This document shows positions 54,813 through 64,000 of a stretch of DNA of 64,000 nt, one piece after another (position 1 is the stretch's first letter; every line of letters begins with the position of its first letter). Under the pieces are notes generated by a model. That model searched no databases, was not told the DNA's origin, and saw nothing but the letters and a program-made list of their open reading frames with translations. The position numbers were made by a program, and so were the translations under genes. Source of the stretch: Limnohabitans sp. MMS-10A-192 (lineage in GTDB: Bacteria; Pseudomonadota; Gammaproteobacteria; Burkholderiales; Burkholderiaceae_C); the NCBI RefSeq assembly GCF_003063335.1, contig NZ_NERX01000001.1, forward strand, positions 806,001 to 870,000. The letters run 5' to 3'.

Positions 54813-54941
54813 ATGAAAATGCTGATTGACTTGTTCTCTACCGACTATGGCCTGATGAGTGTGGGCGTGATCGTGTTCATGCTGCTCATGGCCGCCTTCT
54901 TCCTGCGCATGTTTGTGCACAAAATGAACGCCAACGAGTAA
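54813..54941 (+). CDS. Small membrane protein, DUF3149 family
   Basis: A 42-residue protein: MKMLIDLFSTDYGLMS, then a single membrane helix VGVIVFMLLMAAFFLRMFV, then HKMNANE. This matches the DUF3149 pattern of short proteins beginning with LxDLFSxDxGL. An AAGGAC site precedes the ATG by 7 bases. Function unknown; it lies between two convergently or divergently placed genes, DUF423 upstream and cfa downstream on the opposite strand. Confidence 0.85.
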   Translation: MKMLIDLFSTDYGLMSVGVIVFMLLMAAFFLRMFVHKMNANE

Positions 54942-54955
54942 GGCACCTGCCGCGC

Positions 54956-56125
54956 TCAGGCCAGTGGTCGGCGGTAACCGCCCGACTGCCCCCGGGGCGA
55001 GAAGACCACCTGCCAAAGCTGGTTGTCCCGTGACCGGAAGGTGCCCGCGCAACACAGCAGGTAGTAGCGCCACATGCGGTAAAAGCGCTCACCGTACTTG
55101 GCCCACAAATCGGGCCAAGCCGCTTCAAACCGTTGGTGCCATGCCATCAGGGTCTTGTCATAGTCCACACCAAAGTTGTGCCAGTCCTCCATGACGAAAT
55201 CGTGCTCGCTGTAAAACCCGATCTCTGAAGCCGAGGGCAACACCCCGTTGGGAAAGATGTAACGCTCAATCCACGGGTCGATCGCTGAGCCCGCATGGTT
55301 TTTGCCAATCGTGTGCAACAAAAACAAGCCATCGTCATGCAAACAGCGCTTGGCCATGTCGAAGTAGCTGCGGTAGTTCTTGTGCCCCACATGCTCGAAC
55401 ATGCCGATCGATGCAACCCGGTCAAAGCGTTGCGCCCCTTGCAGATTGAACTGTCGGTAATCGGCCAGCTCAAAGCGAACGGGTAATGTGCCTGCTTTGT
55501 GCGTGCCCAAGCGGGCCTGCTCTTTGGAAATGGTCAGCCCCACGCAGTGCACGCCGTAATGCTGGGCCGCAAACAGCATCAGGCTGCCCCAGCCACAACC
55601 AATGTCCAACAAGGTCATGCCGGGGCGCAATTGCAACTTCTGACATATCAGGTCCAGCTTGGCTTGCTGCGCCGCCTGCAAATCGCTCGCTTGCGCCCAA
55701 TAGCCACAGCTGTAGGCCATGGACGGGTCAAGCATGGCCTCATAGAGATCGTTGCCCAGGTCGTAATGGACTTCACCCACCTGCCAGGCTCGGTGCTCGG
55801 ACTGCAAATTGGTCAAACGCGCCTTCAGCGATGCCCAAATCCAGCCTGCACGGCCGACCTGCTGGTCCAGCCGTGCCCGCAAAATCCTGGCGATGAATTC
55901 ATCCACCGCCTCGCAATCCCACCAGCCGTCCATGTAACTCTCGCCCAAACCCAAACTGCCACGGGTCAGGATGCGGTCAAAGGTCGCCGGGTGGTGAACT
56001 TGCATGTCCCAAGGCTGACTCCCCCCCACCGTGATGCCGGCGGTTGACAACAAATCAGCCGCCCTGCGCCAGTTTTCATCGGTCTCGACCAAACGATCTG
56101 GGCCCAACGCCAAGCTTGAAACCAT
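54956..56125 (-). CDS. cfa: Cyclopropane-fatty-acyl-phospholipid synthase
   Basis: Cfa transfers a methylene group from S-adenosylmethionine to unsaturated acyl chains of membrane phospholipids. Seen in about 389 residues: HYDLGNDLYEAMLDPSMAYSCGY, SAM motif LLDIGCGWGSLMLFAA, IGMFEHVGHKNY and the C-terminal YRMWRYYLLCCAGTFRSR. ATG at 56125 is chosen because AGGAGG sits 5 bases before it; in-frame ATGs further upstream lack such a site. Confidence 0.95.
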   Translation of the reverse strand: MVSSLALGPDRLVETDENWRRAADLLSTAGITVGGSQPWDMQVHHPATFDRILTRGSLGLGESYMDGWWDCEAVDEFIARILRARLDQQVGRAGWIWASLKARLTNLQSEHRAWQVGEVHYDLGNDLYEAMLDPSMAYSCGYWAQASDLQAAQQAKLDLICQKLQLRPGMTLLDIGCGWGSLMLFAAQHYGVHCVGLTISKEQARLGTHKAGTLPVRFELADYRQFNLQGAQRFDRVASIGMFEHVGHKNYRSYFDMAKRCLHDDGLFLLHTIGKNHAGSAIDPWIERYIFPNGVLPSASEIGFYSEHDFVMEDWHNFGVDYDKTLMAWHQRFEAAWPDLWAKYGERFYRMWRYYLLCCAGTFRSRDNQLWQVVFSPRGQSGGYRRPLA

Positions 56126-56300
56126 GCATGCCTCCTGTGGGGTCTTCATTGCGCTGCGCCAGACCGATGGGTCCGACGGACAAGCCATGCTAAGCAGCGG
56201 CGGCGAGCCAGCCAATCCACTTTTTGACGTAGGCGCCGTACTTGAAAACCGTTACATCCGCACGCGTGGACTACCCGAACAGGTCACGAATGTGCATAAT

Positions 56301-56321
56301 TGACGTTTACGTAACGTCAAC
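56301..56321. promoter_or_regulatory. 21-bp palindrome TTGACGTT-N5-AACGTCAA
   Basis: Perfect eight-base arms around TACGT, 18 bases before the short-chain dehydrogenase start and 176 bases from the divergent cfa start. The composition resembles operators of acyl-CoA or branched-chain catabolism regulators (LiuR/FadP/PsrA-type ACGT-centred palindromes). Its place near the dehydrogenase promoter suggests repression relieved by an acyl-CoA. Confidence 0.7.
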
Positions 56322-56338
56322 TGAAACAGGAGTGAGAC

Positions 56339-57097
56339 ATGGACATTCAAGGCAAAGTTTTCATCGTCACCGGCGGCGCATCGGGTCTGGGTGAAGGCAC
56401 CGCACGCATGCTGGCGGCCAACGGCGGCAAAGTGGTGATCGCCGACATGCAAGCCGAAAAAGGCGAAGCGGTCGCCAAAGAACTCGGCGGCGCCTTCGTC
56501 AAGTGCGATGTGAGCAACGAAGCAGACGGCCAAGCTGTTGTGGCCAAAGCTCTGTCCATGGGCAAGCTCATGGGCCTGGTCAACTGCGCAGGCATCGCCC
56601 CCGCTGAAAAAACCGTGGGCAAAAACGGCGCGCACAGCCTGGCCGTTTACACCAAGACCATCATGGTCAACCTGGTGGGCACCTTCAACATGATCCGCCT
56701 GGCCTCGGAAGCCATGTGCCAAAACGAACCCGAAGCCACCGGCGAACGCGGCGTGCTGATCAGCACCGCCAGCGTGGCCGCCTATGACGGCCAGATCGGT
56801 CAAGCCGCTTACGCCGCGTCGAAAGGCGGCGTGGTCGGCATGACGCTGCCCATCGCCCGCGATCTGGCCCGCAACGGCATCCGCAACATGACGATTGCCC
56901 CCGGCATCTTCGGCACCCCCATGCTGTTTGGCATGCCCCAAGAGGTGCAAGACGCCCTGGCCGCAGGCGTGCCCTTCCCCAGCCGCCTGGGCACCCCCCA
57001 GGACTACGCCAAATTGGCCAAACACATCATCGAAAACGACATGCTCAACGGCGAAGTCATCCGCCTGGACGGCGCGATCCGTCTGGCACCGAAATGA
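56339..57097 (+). CDS. Short-chain dehydrogenase, 3-hydroxyacyl-CoA dehydrogenase type II-like
   Basis: A 252-residue SDR with cofactor motif [24 protein letters not shown], catalytic Ser in [15 protein letters not shown] and YAASKGG. The overall pattern ([25 protein letters not shown]) is that of type II 3-hydroxyacyl-CoA dehydrogenases (HSD17B10-like), which act in fatty acid or isoleucine degradation with NAD. CAGGAG precedes the ATG by 6 bases. Monocistronic, behind a strong palindromic operator. Confidence 0.93.
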   Translation: MDIQGKVFIVTGGASGLGEGTARMLAANGGKVVIADMQAEKGEAVAKELGGAFVKCDVSNEADGQAVVAKALSMGKLMGLVNCAGIAPAEKTVGKNGAHSLAVYTKTIMVNLVGTFNMIRLASEAMCQNEPEATGERGVLISTASVAAYDGQIGQAAYAASKGGVVGMTLPIARDLARNGIRNMTIAPGIFGTPMLFGMPQEVQDALAAGVPFPSRLGTPQDYAKLAKHIIENDMLNGEVIRLDGAIRLAPK

Positions 57098-57125
57098 TCT
57101 GAAGGCTTCACGCTCCCCAACCAAG

Positions 57126-57153
57126 CAGGCCCTTCGGGGCCTGTTGTCGTTTT
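57126..57153 (+). terminator. Weak rho-independent terminator
   Basis: Stem CAGGCCC/GGGCCTG with TTCG tetraloop; the T tract after it is interrupted (TTGTCGTTTT). Confidence 0.65.
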
Positions 57154-57186
57154 GGGGCTAGCATGCGAGGACACGGAGGCCTCCTC

Positions 57187-58995
57187 ATGAACAAAACCCT
57201 GCCACTGAGCTTGATCACCTTGGCGCTGCTTGGCGCTTGCGCATCGCCAACACCCAACGCCAACTGGCGCTACAGCGTGCCCGAGCAACCCGAAGCCGCC
57301 AGCGGCATCAGCACCAAAGCGGGATGGGCTTACACCCGACAGGCGGTGGCCGCGGCCAACCCACTGGCCACCGATGCAGGGCTGCAGATTCTGCGGGCGG
57401 GTGGCTCGGCGCTGGATGCCGCGATCGCCGTGCAGATGGTGCTGGGTCTGGTGGAGCCGCAGTCCAGCGGGATTGCCGGTGGGGCTTTTTTGCTGCACTT
57501 TGATGGTCAAAAAGTCACAGCCCATGACGGGCGAGAAACCGCGCCGGCAGCAGCCACGGGTGACATGTTCATGGGCACGGACGGCAAGCCTTTGCCTTTT
57601 GACGATGCCGTGCTCAGCGGACGATCGGTCGGCGTGCCTGGTGCGGTGCGCATGCTGGAAGCGGCACACCGGCAACACGGTCAGCTGCCCTGGGCGCAGC
57701 TGTTGGAGCCAGCCATCCGCCTGGCCGAGCAGGGCTTCAAAGTCAGCCCGCGGCTGCACACGCTGCTGCAAACCGATCCGCATTTAAAGAAAGACCCACT
57801 GGCCGAGCGCTTCTTTTTCAACACCGAGGGCCAAGCCTGGCCGGTGGGCCATGTGCTGCGCAACCCGGAATATGCGCATGTGCTGCGCCGCATGGCCGCC
57901 GAAGGCAGTCGTGCCCTGCACGAAGGCCCGGTGGCCCAGGCCATCGTGGCCCGCAGCGCCCAAGCGCCTCGGCCAGGTGCATTGAGTTTGCAAGACCTGC
58001 GCGACTACCAAGCCCGTGAACGCGAAGCCTTGTGCTTTGACCACATGGCCCAAGCGCGCCTGTACCGCATCTGCGGCTTTCCACCGCCGTCCTCAGGCCA
58101 GATCGCCATCGGGCAGATTCTGGGCATGCTGGGTCACACCTCGGCTCAAGGCGCAGCATTTTCAAGCGGTGTGCCCTCCCCTGACTTTTTGCACCGTTAC
58201 ACCGAAGCCTCGCGCCTGGCCTTTGCCGACAGGGCGCAGTACGTGGCCGACCCGGACTTTGTGCCAGCGCCTGCCGGTGACTGGCGCAGCTTGCTGGCCC
58301 CAGGCTACCTGCGCGATCGCAGCCAACTCGTCGGCACGCAGTCCATGAAAGTGGCCAAGCCAGGGCTGCCCGGTGGTGTCCAAACGAGCTGGGCGCCCAT
58401 GCCCATGCAAACCGAATACGGCACCAGCCACATCAGCGTGGTCGATGCCAAAGGCCGCGCCGTGGCCATGACCACCACCATTGAAGCGGCGTTTGGTGCG
58501 CGGCGCATGGTGACAACGGACCCATCCCGCCCGGGTGGCTTTTTGCTCAACAACCAGTTGACCGATTTCAGCTTTGTGCCTGCCGATGTGCAAGGCCGTC
58601 CCATCGCCAACCGGGTCGAGCCCGGCAAACGGCCCCGCTCGTCCATGTCGCCCACGCTGGTGTTCGACAAGGCCACCGGACAGTTGCTGCTGAGCGGTGG
58701 CAGCCCGGGGGGCGCACTCATCATCCACTACACGGCCAAGCTGCTCACCGGCACGCTGCATTGGGGCTTGAACGCACAGCAAGCGGTCAGCCTGCCCAAC
58801 TTTGGCTCTCTCAACGGCCCCACCCTGCTCGAAGCCAAAGGTTTTCCAGCCAGCACCCTCGATGCGCTCAAAGCCCGTGGGCATGAGGTGCGTGAGATGG
58901 ACATGACCAGCGGTTTGCAAGCGATCGAGCGCACACCCACGGGCTGGTTTGGCGGCGCTGACCCGCGCCGCGAAGGGGTCGTGTTGGGTGACTGA
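57187..58995 (+). CDS. ggt: Gamma-glutamyltransferase, putative lipoprotein
   Basis: A 602-residue Ntn-hydrolase. Self-cleavage/catalytic threonine T413 lies in EYGTSHISVVD; the gamma-glutamyl-binding GSPGG (LLLSGGSPGGALI) and the N-terminal GGSALDAAIAVQMVLGLVEPQSSGIAGG match GGT. A lipobox LLGAC at residue 18 suggests anchoring to the envelope instead of a free periplasmic enzyme. Hydrolyses glutathione and gamma-glutamyl amides, or transfers the gamma-glutamyl group. ATG at 57187 chosen over 57163. Confidence 0.95.
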   Translation: MNKTLPLSLITLALLGACASPTPNANWRYSVPEQPEAASGISTKAGWAYTRQAVAAANPLATDAGLQILRAGGSALDAAIAVQMVLGLVEPQSSGIAGGAFLLHFDGQKVTAHDGRETAPAAATGDMFMGTDGKPLPFDDAVLSGRSVGVPGAVRMLEAAHRQHGQLPWAQLLEPAIRLAEQGFKVSPRLHTLLQTDPHLKKDPLAERFFFNTEGQAWPVGHVLRNPEYAHVLRRMAAEGSRALHEGPVAQAIVARSAQAPRPGALSLQDLRDYQAREREALCFDHMAQARLYRICGFPPPSSGQIAIGQILGMLGHTSAQGAAFSSGVPSPDFLHRYTEASRLAFADRAQYVADPDFVPAPAGDWRSLLAPGYLRDRSQLVGTQSMKVAKPGLPGGVQTSWAPMPMQTEYGTSHISVVDAKGRAVAMTTTIEAAFGARRMVTTDPSRPGGFLLNNQLTDFSFVPADVQGRPIANRVEPGKRPRSSMSPTLVFDKATGQLLLSGGSPGGALIIHYTAKLLTGTLHWGLNAQQAVSLPNFGSLNGPTLLEAKGFPASTLDALKARGHEVREMDMTSGLQAIERTPTGWFGGADPRREGVVLGD

Positions 58996-59003
58996 GATCC
59001 TTG

Positions 59004-60194
59004 TCAGCTTGCGCTGACAAGGGACTTCAGGTTCATCAGCATTTCGTGCGCTTGCTGCTGCTCGTGAGACAGCTGGCTCCACCGTTTTTCAAAGTCCATG
59101 ACCCTGTCCTGAACTGCCTGCTTCTGATGGTGTGAAGCATGCAACTGCATCTCCAGCGCAGCACGACTTTGACCAAGCTCCTGGAATTGCTGTTGCAGGC
59201 TGGTCAATTCGTTTTGTGTGCGGGCATGTTCTTGTGCGTGCGTCTGGGCCATGCCTTGCATTTTCTCCATCAAGGATTTTTCCAACGTTTGCAGCTCATT
59301 GGCAGCACCAGACAAAGCCTGAGCCAACGAATTTTGGTGCGACTGTCCAAGCTCTTGCAATTGAGCTTGATGCACAGACTGCTGCTGCTCTAACGCCTTT
59401 ACCCAAGTTCCTTTTTCTTGCTGCCATGACTCCTGCAATTGACGGTTGGCTTGCTGCAGTTGCTGGGTTTCGGTTTGCAACTGCGACACCCTGACTTGAG
59501 ACGTGGCCAAATCCTGAGCTGACTGCTGAGCTTTCATGTCACTGCGTTCGGTCAAAACCAGTTGTTGTTTCAGTCGTTCATCAGTTTCATGGTGCAGCGC
59601 CTCCAATTGTTCGACCTTGAGGCGAAGCTCTTGCGACAGTTGAACAGCCCGCACATGCTCATTCTGGGTCGTGCGCAATGATGCTTGCACACCTTGAAAA
59701 TCAGCGGTCAGCGCAGATGTGTGCTGCGTCATTTGATTGATTTTTTCCTCAGTCAAATCAAGTTGCGCCTGATGTCGCTGAAGGTGTTCTGCTTCCTTGT
59801 CTTTCAAGACTCGGGCATGCTCAATTTTCAAGGCATCGGTTTGACTTTGAGACTGCACATGGGCAGCGCGAGCACCTGACAGCGATTGTTCCAACTGACT
59901 AACCTGGCTTTTGACCCCAAGCAGTTGAGACTGCAGCTCAGTTGTGTTCCGATTGGCAGCATCCAGACTCTGCAATGCCACGGCATGCTGGTCATTGAGC
60001 TGGCGTGCATCTTCTTCGTGGAGATTGATCCTGTCGCGCAACTCGGCTTGCAAACGCGCAAGATCACGAATACGTGCCTGCTCAGCAAACAATTCGCGTC
60101 GGCTCGACAGCAACTGAAAGTGCTGTAAGACGATCCATAAAACCAAAATTAGTCCGATCAGGACAGTCAAAACAGTCATAGCTTGGAAGTTCAT
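59004..60194 (-). CDS. Membrane-anchored long coiled-coil protein of unknown function
   Basis: A 396-residue protein I do not recognise. One N-terminal membrane helix (AMTVLTVLIGLILVLWIVL) is followed by about 370 residues of nearly continuous glutamine-rich coiled coil (heptads such as LSQELRLKVEQLEALHHETDERL). No enzymatic motif. Such architecture occurs in RmuC-like, TolA-like and structural envelope proteins, but no domain marks it as one of these. It is convergent with ggt (8 bases apart). ATG at 60194 begins the membrane segment; nine earlier codons are possible. Confidence 0.75.
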   Translation of the reverse strand: MNFQAMTVLTVLIGLILVLWIVLQHFQLLSSRRELFAEQARIRDLARLQAELRDRINLHEEDARQLNDQHAVALQSLDAANRNTTELQSQLLGVKSQVSQLEQSLSGARAAHVQSQSQTDALKIEHARVLKDKEAEHLQRHQAQLDLTEEKINQMTQHTSALTADFQGVQASLRTTQNEHVRAVQLSQELRLKVEQLEALHHETDERLKQQLVLTERSDMKAQQSAQDLATSQVRVSQLQTETQQLQQANRQLQESWQQEKGTWVKALEQQQSVHQAQLQELGQSHQNSLAQALSGAANELQTLEKSLMEKMQGMAQTHAQEHARTQNELTSLQQQFQELGQSRAALEMQLHASHHQKQAVQDRVMDFEKRWSQLSHEQQQAHEMLMNLKSLVSAS

Positions 60195-60373
60195 TGACAG
60201 TGGACCAAGTCTTATCAACAAGGTATAGAGTAAGACGTCATTTGAACATGTAAATGCAATGTTTATGCTCCACTACACTCATCAGATAGATGTTTTTTGT
60301 ACTTTTTACAAATAGATTCATATGCGCGTCCAAACTGTTGCTGCGGTGCCATCAACAGCCTTGGATCAACCAC

Positions 60374-60404
60374 AAAAAAACGGCAGCCGAGGCTGCCGTT
60401 TTTG
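60374..60404. terminator. Terminator downstream of acs
   Basis: Stem ACGGCAGCC/GGCTGCCGT with a two-base loop; A-run on the plus strand is a T-run for acs on the minus strand. Confidence 0.88.
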
Positions 60405-60431
60405 TGGGCGGCGGGCGTGCGCCCGCGCAAA

Positions 60432-62393
60432 TCAGTAAGCCTGACCCAGCTGGCCAAGGATGGCTGGGTTTTCCAGGGTAGAAATGTCTTGCGTGATCTC
60501 TTCGCCTTTGGCCAGCGAGCGCAACAGACGGCGCATGATCTTGCCCGAACGGGTCTTGGGCAAGTTCTCGCCGAAGCGGATGTCTTTGGGCTTGGCGATG
60601 GGGCCGATTTCCTTGGCGATGTGATCGCGCAATTGCTTGGCGATGGCCTTGCCTTCGTCGCCATTGGGCAACGAACGCTTGAGCACCACGAAGGCGCAAA
60701 TGGCTTCACCGGTGGTGTCGTCAGGGCGGCCCACCACGGCGGCTTCGGCCACCAGCTCGGTGCAGCTCACCAGTGCCGATTCGATTTCCATGGTGCCCAT
60801 GCGGTGACCCGACACGTTCAGCACGTCGTCGATGCGGCCGGTGATGGTGAAGTAACCGGTTTTCTCGTCGCGGATCGCGCCGTCGCCAGCCAGGTAGTAC
60901 TTGCCCTTGAAGTCTTCAGGGTAGTAGCTCTTCTTGAAGCGCTCAGGGTCGCCCCAGATGTTGCGGATCATGGAAGGCCATGGGCGCTTGACGACCAAAA
61001 TGCCGCCTTGGCCGTTGGGCATGTCTTCGCCGGTTTCGCTCACGATAGCGGCCTGGATGCCGGGGAAAGGCAGTGTGCAAGAACCTGGGACCATGGGCGT
61101 CACGCCAGGCAGCGGGGTGATCATGTGGCCGCCGGTTTCGGTTTGCCAGAAGGTGTCCACGATGGGGCAACGGCTGCCGCCCACGTGCTGGTGGTACCAC
61201 TCCCAAGCGGCGGGGTTGATCGGCTCGCCAACCGAGCCCAGCAAACGCAAGCTGGTCAGGTCGTAGCTCTTGGGGTGCACGGCGTCGTTGGCTTCAGCGG
61301 CTTTGATCAGCGAGCGGATCGCAGTGGGCGCGGTGTAGAAGATCGAAACTTTGTGGTCCTGGATCATCTTCCAGAAGCGGCCTGCGTCGGGGTAAGTGGG
61401 CACGCCTTCGAACACGATTTCGGTGCCGCCCAGGGCCAAGGGGCCGTAGGTGATGTAGGTGTGGCCTGTGACCCAGCCGATGTCGGCGGTGCACCAGAAC
61501 ACGTCGTCAGCCTTCAAATCGAAGGTCCACTTGGTGGTCAACGCAGCGTGGAGCAGGTAGCCGCCAGTGCTGTGCTGAACGCCTTTGGGTTTGCCGGTCG
61601 AGCCCGATGTGTAGAGCAAGAACAAGGGATGCTCAGCGCTCACCCACTCTGGCTCGCAGGTGGTGGCTTGCTGGTCGGCCACGTCGGCCATCCACAGGTC
61701 GCGGCCTGCGGTCATGGCGATGTCAGCGCCCGAGCGCTTGACGACCAGCACGTTCTTGATGGCGTCGCAGCCGCCCAGGGCGATGGCTTCGTCAACAATG
61801 GACTTCAAAGGCAGCAGCTTGCCGCCGCGCACTTGGTTGTCGGCGGTGATCACGGCCACAGCGCCGGTGTCTTCGATGCGGTCGCGCAGCGACTGGGCCG
61901 AGAAGCCACCGAACACCACCGAGTGGGTGGCGCCGATGCGGGCGCAAGCTTGCATGGCGGCCACGCCTTCAATGGACATGGAGATGTAGATGACGACGCG
62001 GTCACCTTTTTTGATGCCCAAGCTCTTCAAGGCATTGGCGTACTGGCAAGTCTTGGCCAGCAACTGGCTGTAAGTGACCTTGGTCACTTCGCCGCCGTCG
62101 GCTTCGAAGATGATGGCGGTCTTGTCGCCCAAGCCTTTTTCAATGTTGCGGTCCAGGCAGTTGTAAGACACGTTCAGAGTGCCGTCTTCAAACCACTTGA
62201 AGAAAGGGGCATTGGACTCGTCGAGCACCTTGGTGAAAGGCGTCTTCCAGGTGATCAGCTCTTTGGCCAGACGGCCCCAGTAGCCTTGGTAGTCGGTTTC
62301 AGCTTCTTTGCACAGGGCTTCGTAGGCAGCCATGCCCGAGACGTTGGCGTTTTTAACGAAATCAGCGCTCGGTTGGTAAATGGTGGAACTCAT
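60432..62393 (-). CDS. acs: Acetyl-coenzyme A synthetase
   Basis: Acs activates acetate to acetyl-CoA through acetyl-AMP. In 653 residues: P-loop-like [21 protein letters not shown]5-like [11 protein letters not shown], hinge [24 protein letters not shown], and the acetylation-regulated lysine in the C-terminal [11 protein letters not shown]. The last is the site controlled by acetyltransferase/deacetylase pairs, and an AcuC-like deacetylase gene is in this window at 43628-44557. Divergent from the YqhA-type gene. Confidence 0.97.
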   Translation of the reverse strand: MSSTIYQPSADFVKNANVSGMAAYEALCKEAETDYQGYWGRLAKELITWKTPFTKVLDESNAPFFKWFEDGTLNVSYNCLDRNIEKGLGDKTAIIFEADGGEVTKVTYSQLLAKTCQYANALKSLGIKKGDRVVIYISMSIEGVAAMQACARIGATHSVVFGGFSAQSLRDRIEDTGAVAVITADNQVRGGKLLPLKSIVDEAIALGGCDAIKNVLVVKRSGADIAMTAGRDLWMADVADQQATTCEPEWVSAEHPLFLLYTSGSTGKPKGVQHSTGGYLLHAALTTKWTFDLKADDVFWCTADIGWVTGHTYITYGPLALGGTEIVFEGVPTYPDAGRFWKMIQDHKVSIFYTAPTAIRSLIKAAEANDAVHPKSYDLTSLRLLGSVGEPINPAAWEWYHQHVGGSRCPIVDTFWQTETGGHMITPLPGVTPMVPGSCTLPFPGIQAAIVSETGEDMPNGQGGILVVKRPWPSMIRNIWGDPERFKKSYYPEDFKGKYYLAGDGAIRDEKTGYFTITGRIDDVLNVSGHRMGTMEIESALVSCTELVAEAAVVGRPDDTTGEAICAFVVLKRSLPNGDEGKAIAKQLRDHIAKEIGPIAKPKDIRFGENLPKTRSGKIMRRLLRSLAKGEEITQDISTLENPAILGQLGQAY

Positions 62394-62569
62394 CAGATTT
62401 GTCTCCTCAATGACATGGTGTTTTTAAACTGGTGCAAATGTCTGCTTTCGCTCTTACAAAGCACTGACTGACATCAGACTTGCACGCCTTGGGGGCGAAA
62501 TTGCTGTTCTACCGCCTAAAATTCGGGTCTGCCAGAAGCCACAGGCTTCAGGAAAGTTTCAGGAAAACC

Positions 62570-63172
62570 ATGTCCAAATCATCTTCGGGCGTCAAACGCG
62601 CCACCAGCCCCCTCAATAACTTCATCTTTGCCAGCCGCTGGCTGCAATTGCCGCTGTATCTGGGTCTGATCGCAGCGCAGGCGGTGTATGTGTTCCATTT
62701 CTGGGTGGAGCTGGTGCACTTGCTCGAAGCCGCTTTTGGCAACCAGCACGCACTGCAATTGCTGATCAGCAGCATTGGCTACAAGACCGATGCGACCATC
62801 ACCAGCCTCAATGAAACCGTGATCATGTTGGTGGTACTGGGCCTGATCGATGTGGTCATGATCTCCAACTTGCTCATCATGGTCATCGTGGGCGGCTACG
62901 AAACCTTTGTCTCGCGCCTGAACCTCGAGGGCCACCCCGACCAGCCCGAGTGGCTGGACCACGTGAACGCCTCGGTGCTCAAGGTCAAGCTGGGCACGGC
63001 CATCATCGGCATCAGCTCGATCCACCTGCTCAAGACCTTCATCAACGCGGCCAACTACGACGAAAAAGTGTTGATGTGGCAAACCATCATCCACATCGCC
63101 TTTTTGCTCAGCGCGATTGCCATTGCCTATGCGGACCGCCTGATGTCGCACCACGACAAAGCTGGCCACTGA
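62570..63172 (+). CDS. UPF0114 (YqhA-like) membrane protein
   Basis: A 200-residue inner membrane protein with about four hydrophobic helices ([41 protein letters not shown]) and the family's conserved [16 protein letters not shown] and [22 protein letters not shown]00645 family, function unknown. CAGGAAAACC precedes the ATG at 62570. Followed by fumarase 36 bases on, probably cotranscribed. Confidence 0.9.
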   Translation: MSKSSSGVKRATSPLNNFIFASRWLQLPLYLGLIAAQAVYVFHFWVELVHLLEAAFGNQHALQLLISSIGYKTDATITSLNETVIMLVVLGLIDVVMISNLLIMVIVGGYETFVSRLNLEGHPDQPEWLDHVNASVLKVKLGTAIIGISSIHLLKTFINAANYDEKVLMWQTIIHIAFLLSAIAIAYADRLMSHHDKAGH

Positions 63173-63208
63173 ACCCTGTTTTCTGACTCTCCACTGGACT
63201 CACACACC

Positions 63209-64000
63209 ATGACCACCCTGATCAAACAAGACGACCTGATCGAATCCGTTGCTGCCGCGCTGCAGTACATCAGCTACTACCACCCGGCCGACTTCATCTC
63301 GCACCTGGCCAGCGCCTACGAGCGCGAGCAAAGCCCTGCGGCCAAGGACGCCATTGCGCAGATTCTGACCAACAGCAAGATGAGCGCTTTTGGCCACCGC
63401 CCGATTTGCCAGGACACCGGCATCGTGAACGTGTTCCTTGAAGTGGGCATGGACGTGAAATTCGACGGCTTCACCGGCAGCCTGGAAGACGCCGTCAACG
63501 AAGGCGTGCGCCGGGGCTATAACCACCCCGACAACATGCTGCGCGCCTCGGTCGTGTCTGACCCGCACTTCAACCGCAAGAACACCAAGGACAACACCCC
63601 TGCCGTGATCTTCACCAAGATCGTGCCCGGCCACCATGTGCATGTGACCGTGGCAGCCAAAGGCGGCGGCAGCGAAAACAAGTCCAAGCTGATCATGCTC
63701 AACCCCGGCGACAGCATCGTTGACTGGGTGCTCAAAACCGTGCCCACCATGGGCGCGGGCTGGTGCCCGCCGGGCATGTTGGGCATCGGCATTGGTGGCA
63801 CGGCCGAAAAAGCCGTGCTCTTGGCCAAGGAAAGCCTGATGGACGACCTGGACATGTACCAGCTGCTCGAAAAATCCAGCAAAGGCGAGAAGCTCGACCA
63901 AGTCGAAGAAATGCGCTTGGAGCTGTACCACAAGGTCAACGCCTTGGGCATTGGTGCGCAAGGCCTGGGCGGCCTGACCACCGTGCTCGACATCAAAATC
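63209..64000 (+). CDS. Class I fumarate hydratase, N-terminal part (cut by window end)
   Basis: The first 264 residues of an iron-sulfur fumarase of the long FumA type, normally about 510-550 residues. Seen: KMSAFGHRPICQDTGI with cluster-ligand C67, NKSKLIMLNPGDSIVDWVL and GWCPPGMLGIGIGGTAEKA with the second cysteine, ALGIGAQGLGGLTT near the cut. Hydrates fumarate to malate in the TCA cycle. Runs beyond base 64000. Confidence 0.95.
   Translation, partial: MTTLIKQDDLIESVAAALQYISYYHPADFISHLASAYEREQSPAAKDAIAQILTNSKMSAFGHRPICQDTGIVNVFLEVGMDVKFDGFTGSLEDAVNEGVRRGYNHPDNMLRASVVSDPHFNRKNTKDNTPAVIFTKIVPGHHVHVTVAAKGGGSENKSKLIMLNPGDSIVDWVLKTVPTMGAGWCPPGMLGIGIGGTAEKAVLLAKESLMDDLDMYQLLEKSSKGEKLDQVEEMRLELYHKVNALGIGAQGLGGLTTVLDIKI

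Noticed and set aside
60297..62471. A 724-codon open frame antisense to acs
   Set aside because: High GC and codon bias leave the opposite strand open; the acs frame has full family motifs and the antisense translation is a low-complexity Gly/His/Ala sequence.

Overview
The window is a dense, high-GC bacterial chromosome segment with short intergenic gaps, many 4-bp ATGA gene overlaps, ordinary rho-independent terminators and no insertion sequence, phage or CRISPR. Gene content points to Burkholderiales, most likely Comamonadaceae (Limnohabitans/Rhodoferax-like): a Bug-type binding protein, the EarP/EF-P(Arg32) pair, surE-pcm-nlpD order, a phasin, and an iron operon of fiu-type receptor, piuC and hemP. 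The genus is inference; no rRNA is present.

Layout. 1-7955 is an accessory catabolic block: on the minus strand a glutamine-synthetase-like ligase (cut by the window edge), a cytochrome P450 and a class I amidotransferase; divergently an EutR-type AraC regulator, a Bug binding protein and two amidases. 7957-18461 is mostly housekeeping: lgt, ilvD, a small cytochrome c, a GlcG-like protein, a Bax1-I membrane protein, rlmD, a PolB-type exonuclease, nlpD-pcm-surE (rpoS not found at its usual place) and a quinone reductase. 18516-20979 holds tRNA-His, ppiD, tRNA-Val and hupB. 21243-25140 has a tartrate/malate-type dehydrogenase, a fluoroacetate-dehalogenase-like hydrolase, a divergent LysR regulator and a DMT exporter. 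25137-30436 has pgsA, uvrC, earP, a split YeeE/YedE pair and efp.

30541-39153 carries a LOG-family hydrolase, a 21-bp tandem repeat merging into an inverted repeat, an MFS transporter, rmuC, a 2-hydroxyacid dehydrogenase, and pncB between two sodium/proton antiporter genes. 39158-44557 looks like one six-gene minus-strand operon: deacetylase-like protein, thioesterase, nitroreductase, then a branched-chain-amino-acid-type ABC transporter with fused permease and no local binding protein. 44751-45281 is a phasin.

45424-51829 is the iron region: a patatin-like lipoprotein and, divergent across a Fur-box-like site, a ferric-binding protein, TonB receptor, PiuC, an FMN 2-hydroxyacid oxidase and HemP. 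51892-54189 is ahpC-ahpF. The rest has DUF423, a 42-residue DUF3149 protein, cfa, a short-chain dehydrogenase behind a strong palindrome, ggt, an uncharacterised membrane-anchored coiled-coil protein, acetyl-CoA synthetase, a YqhA-type membrane protein and the start of class I fumarase.

No intergenic stretch exceeds about 300 bases. The best candidates for something undescribed are the ligase-P450-amidotransferase-amidase block at the left end, the deacetylase/thioesterase/nitroreductase/ABC operon, and the 21-bp repeat array.
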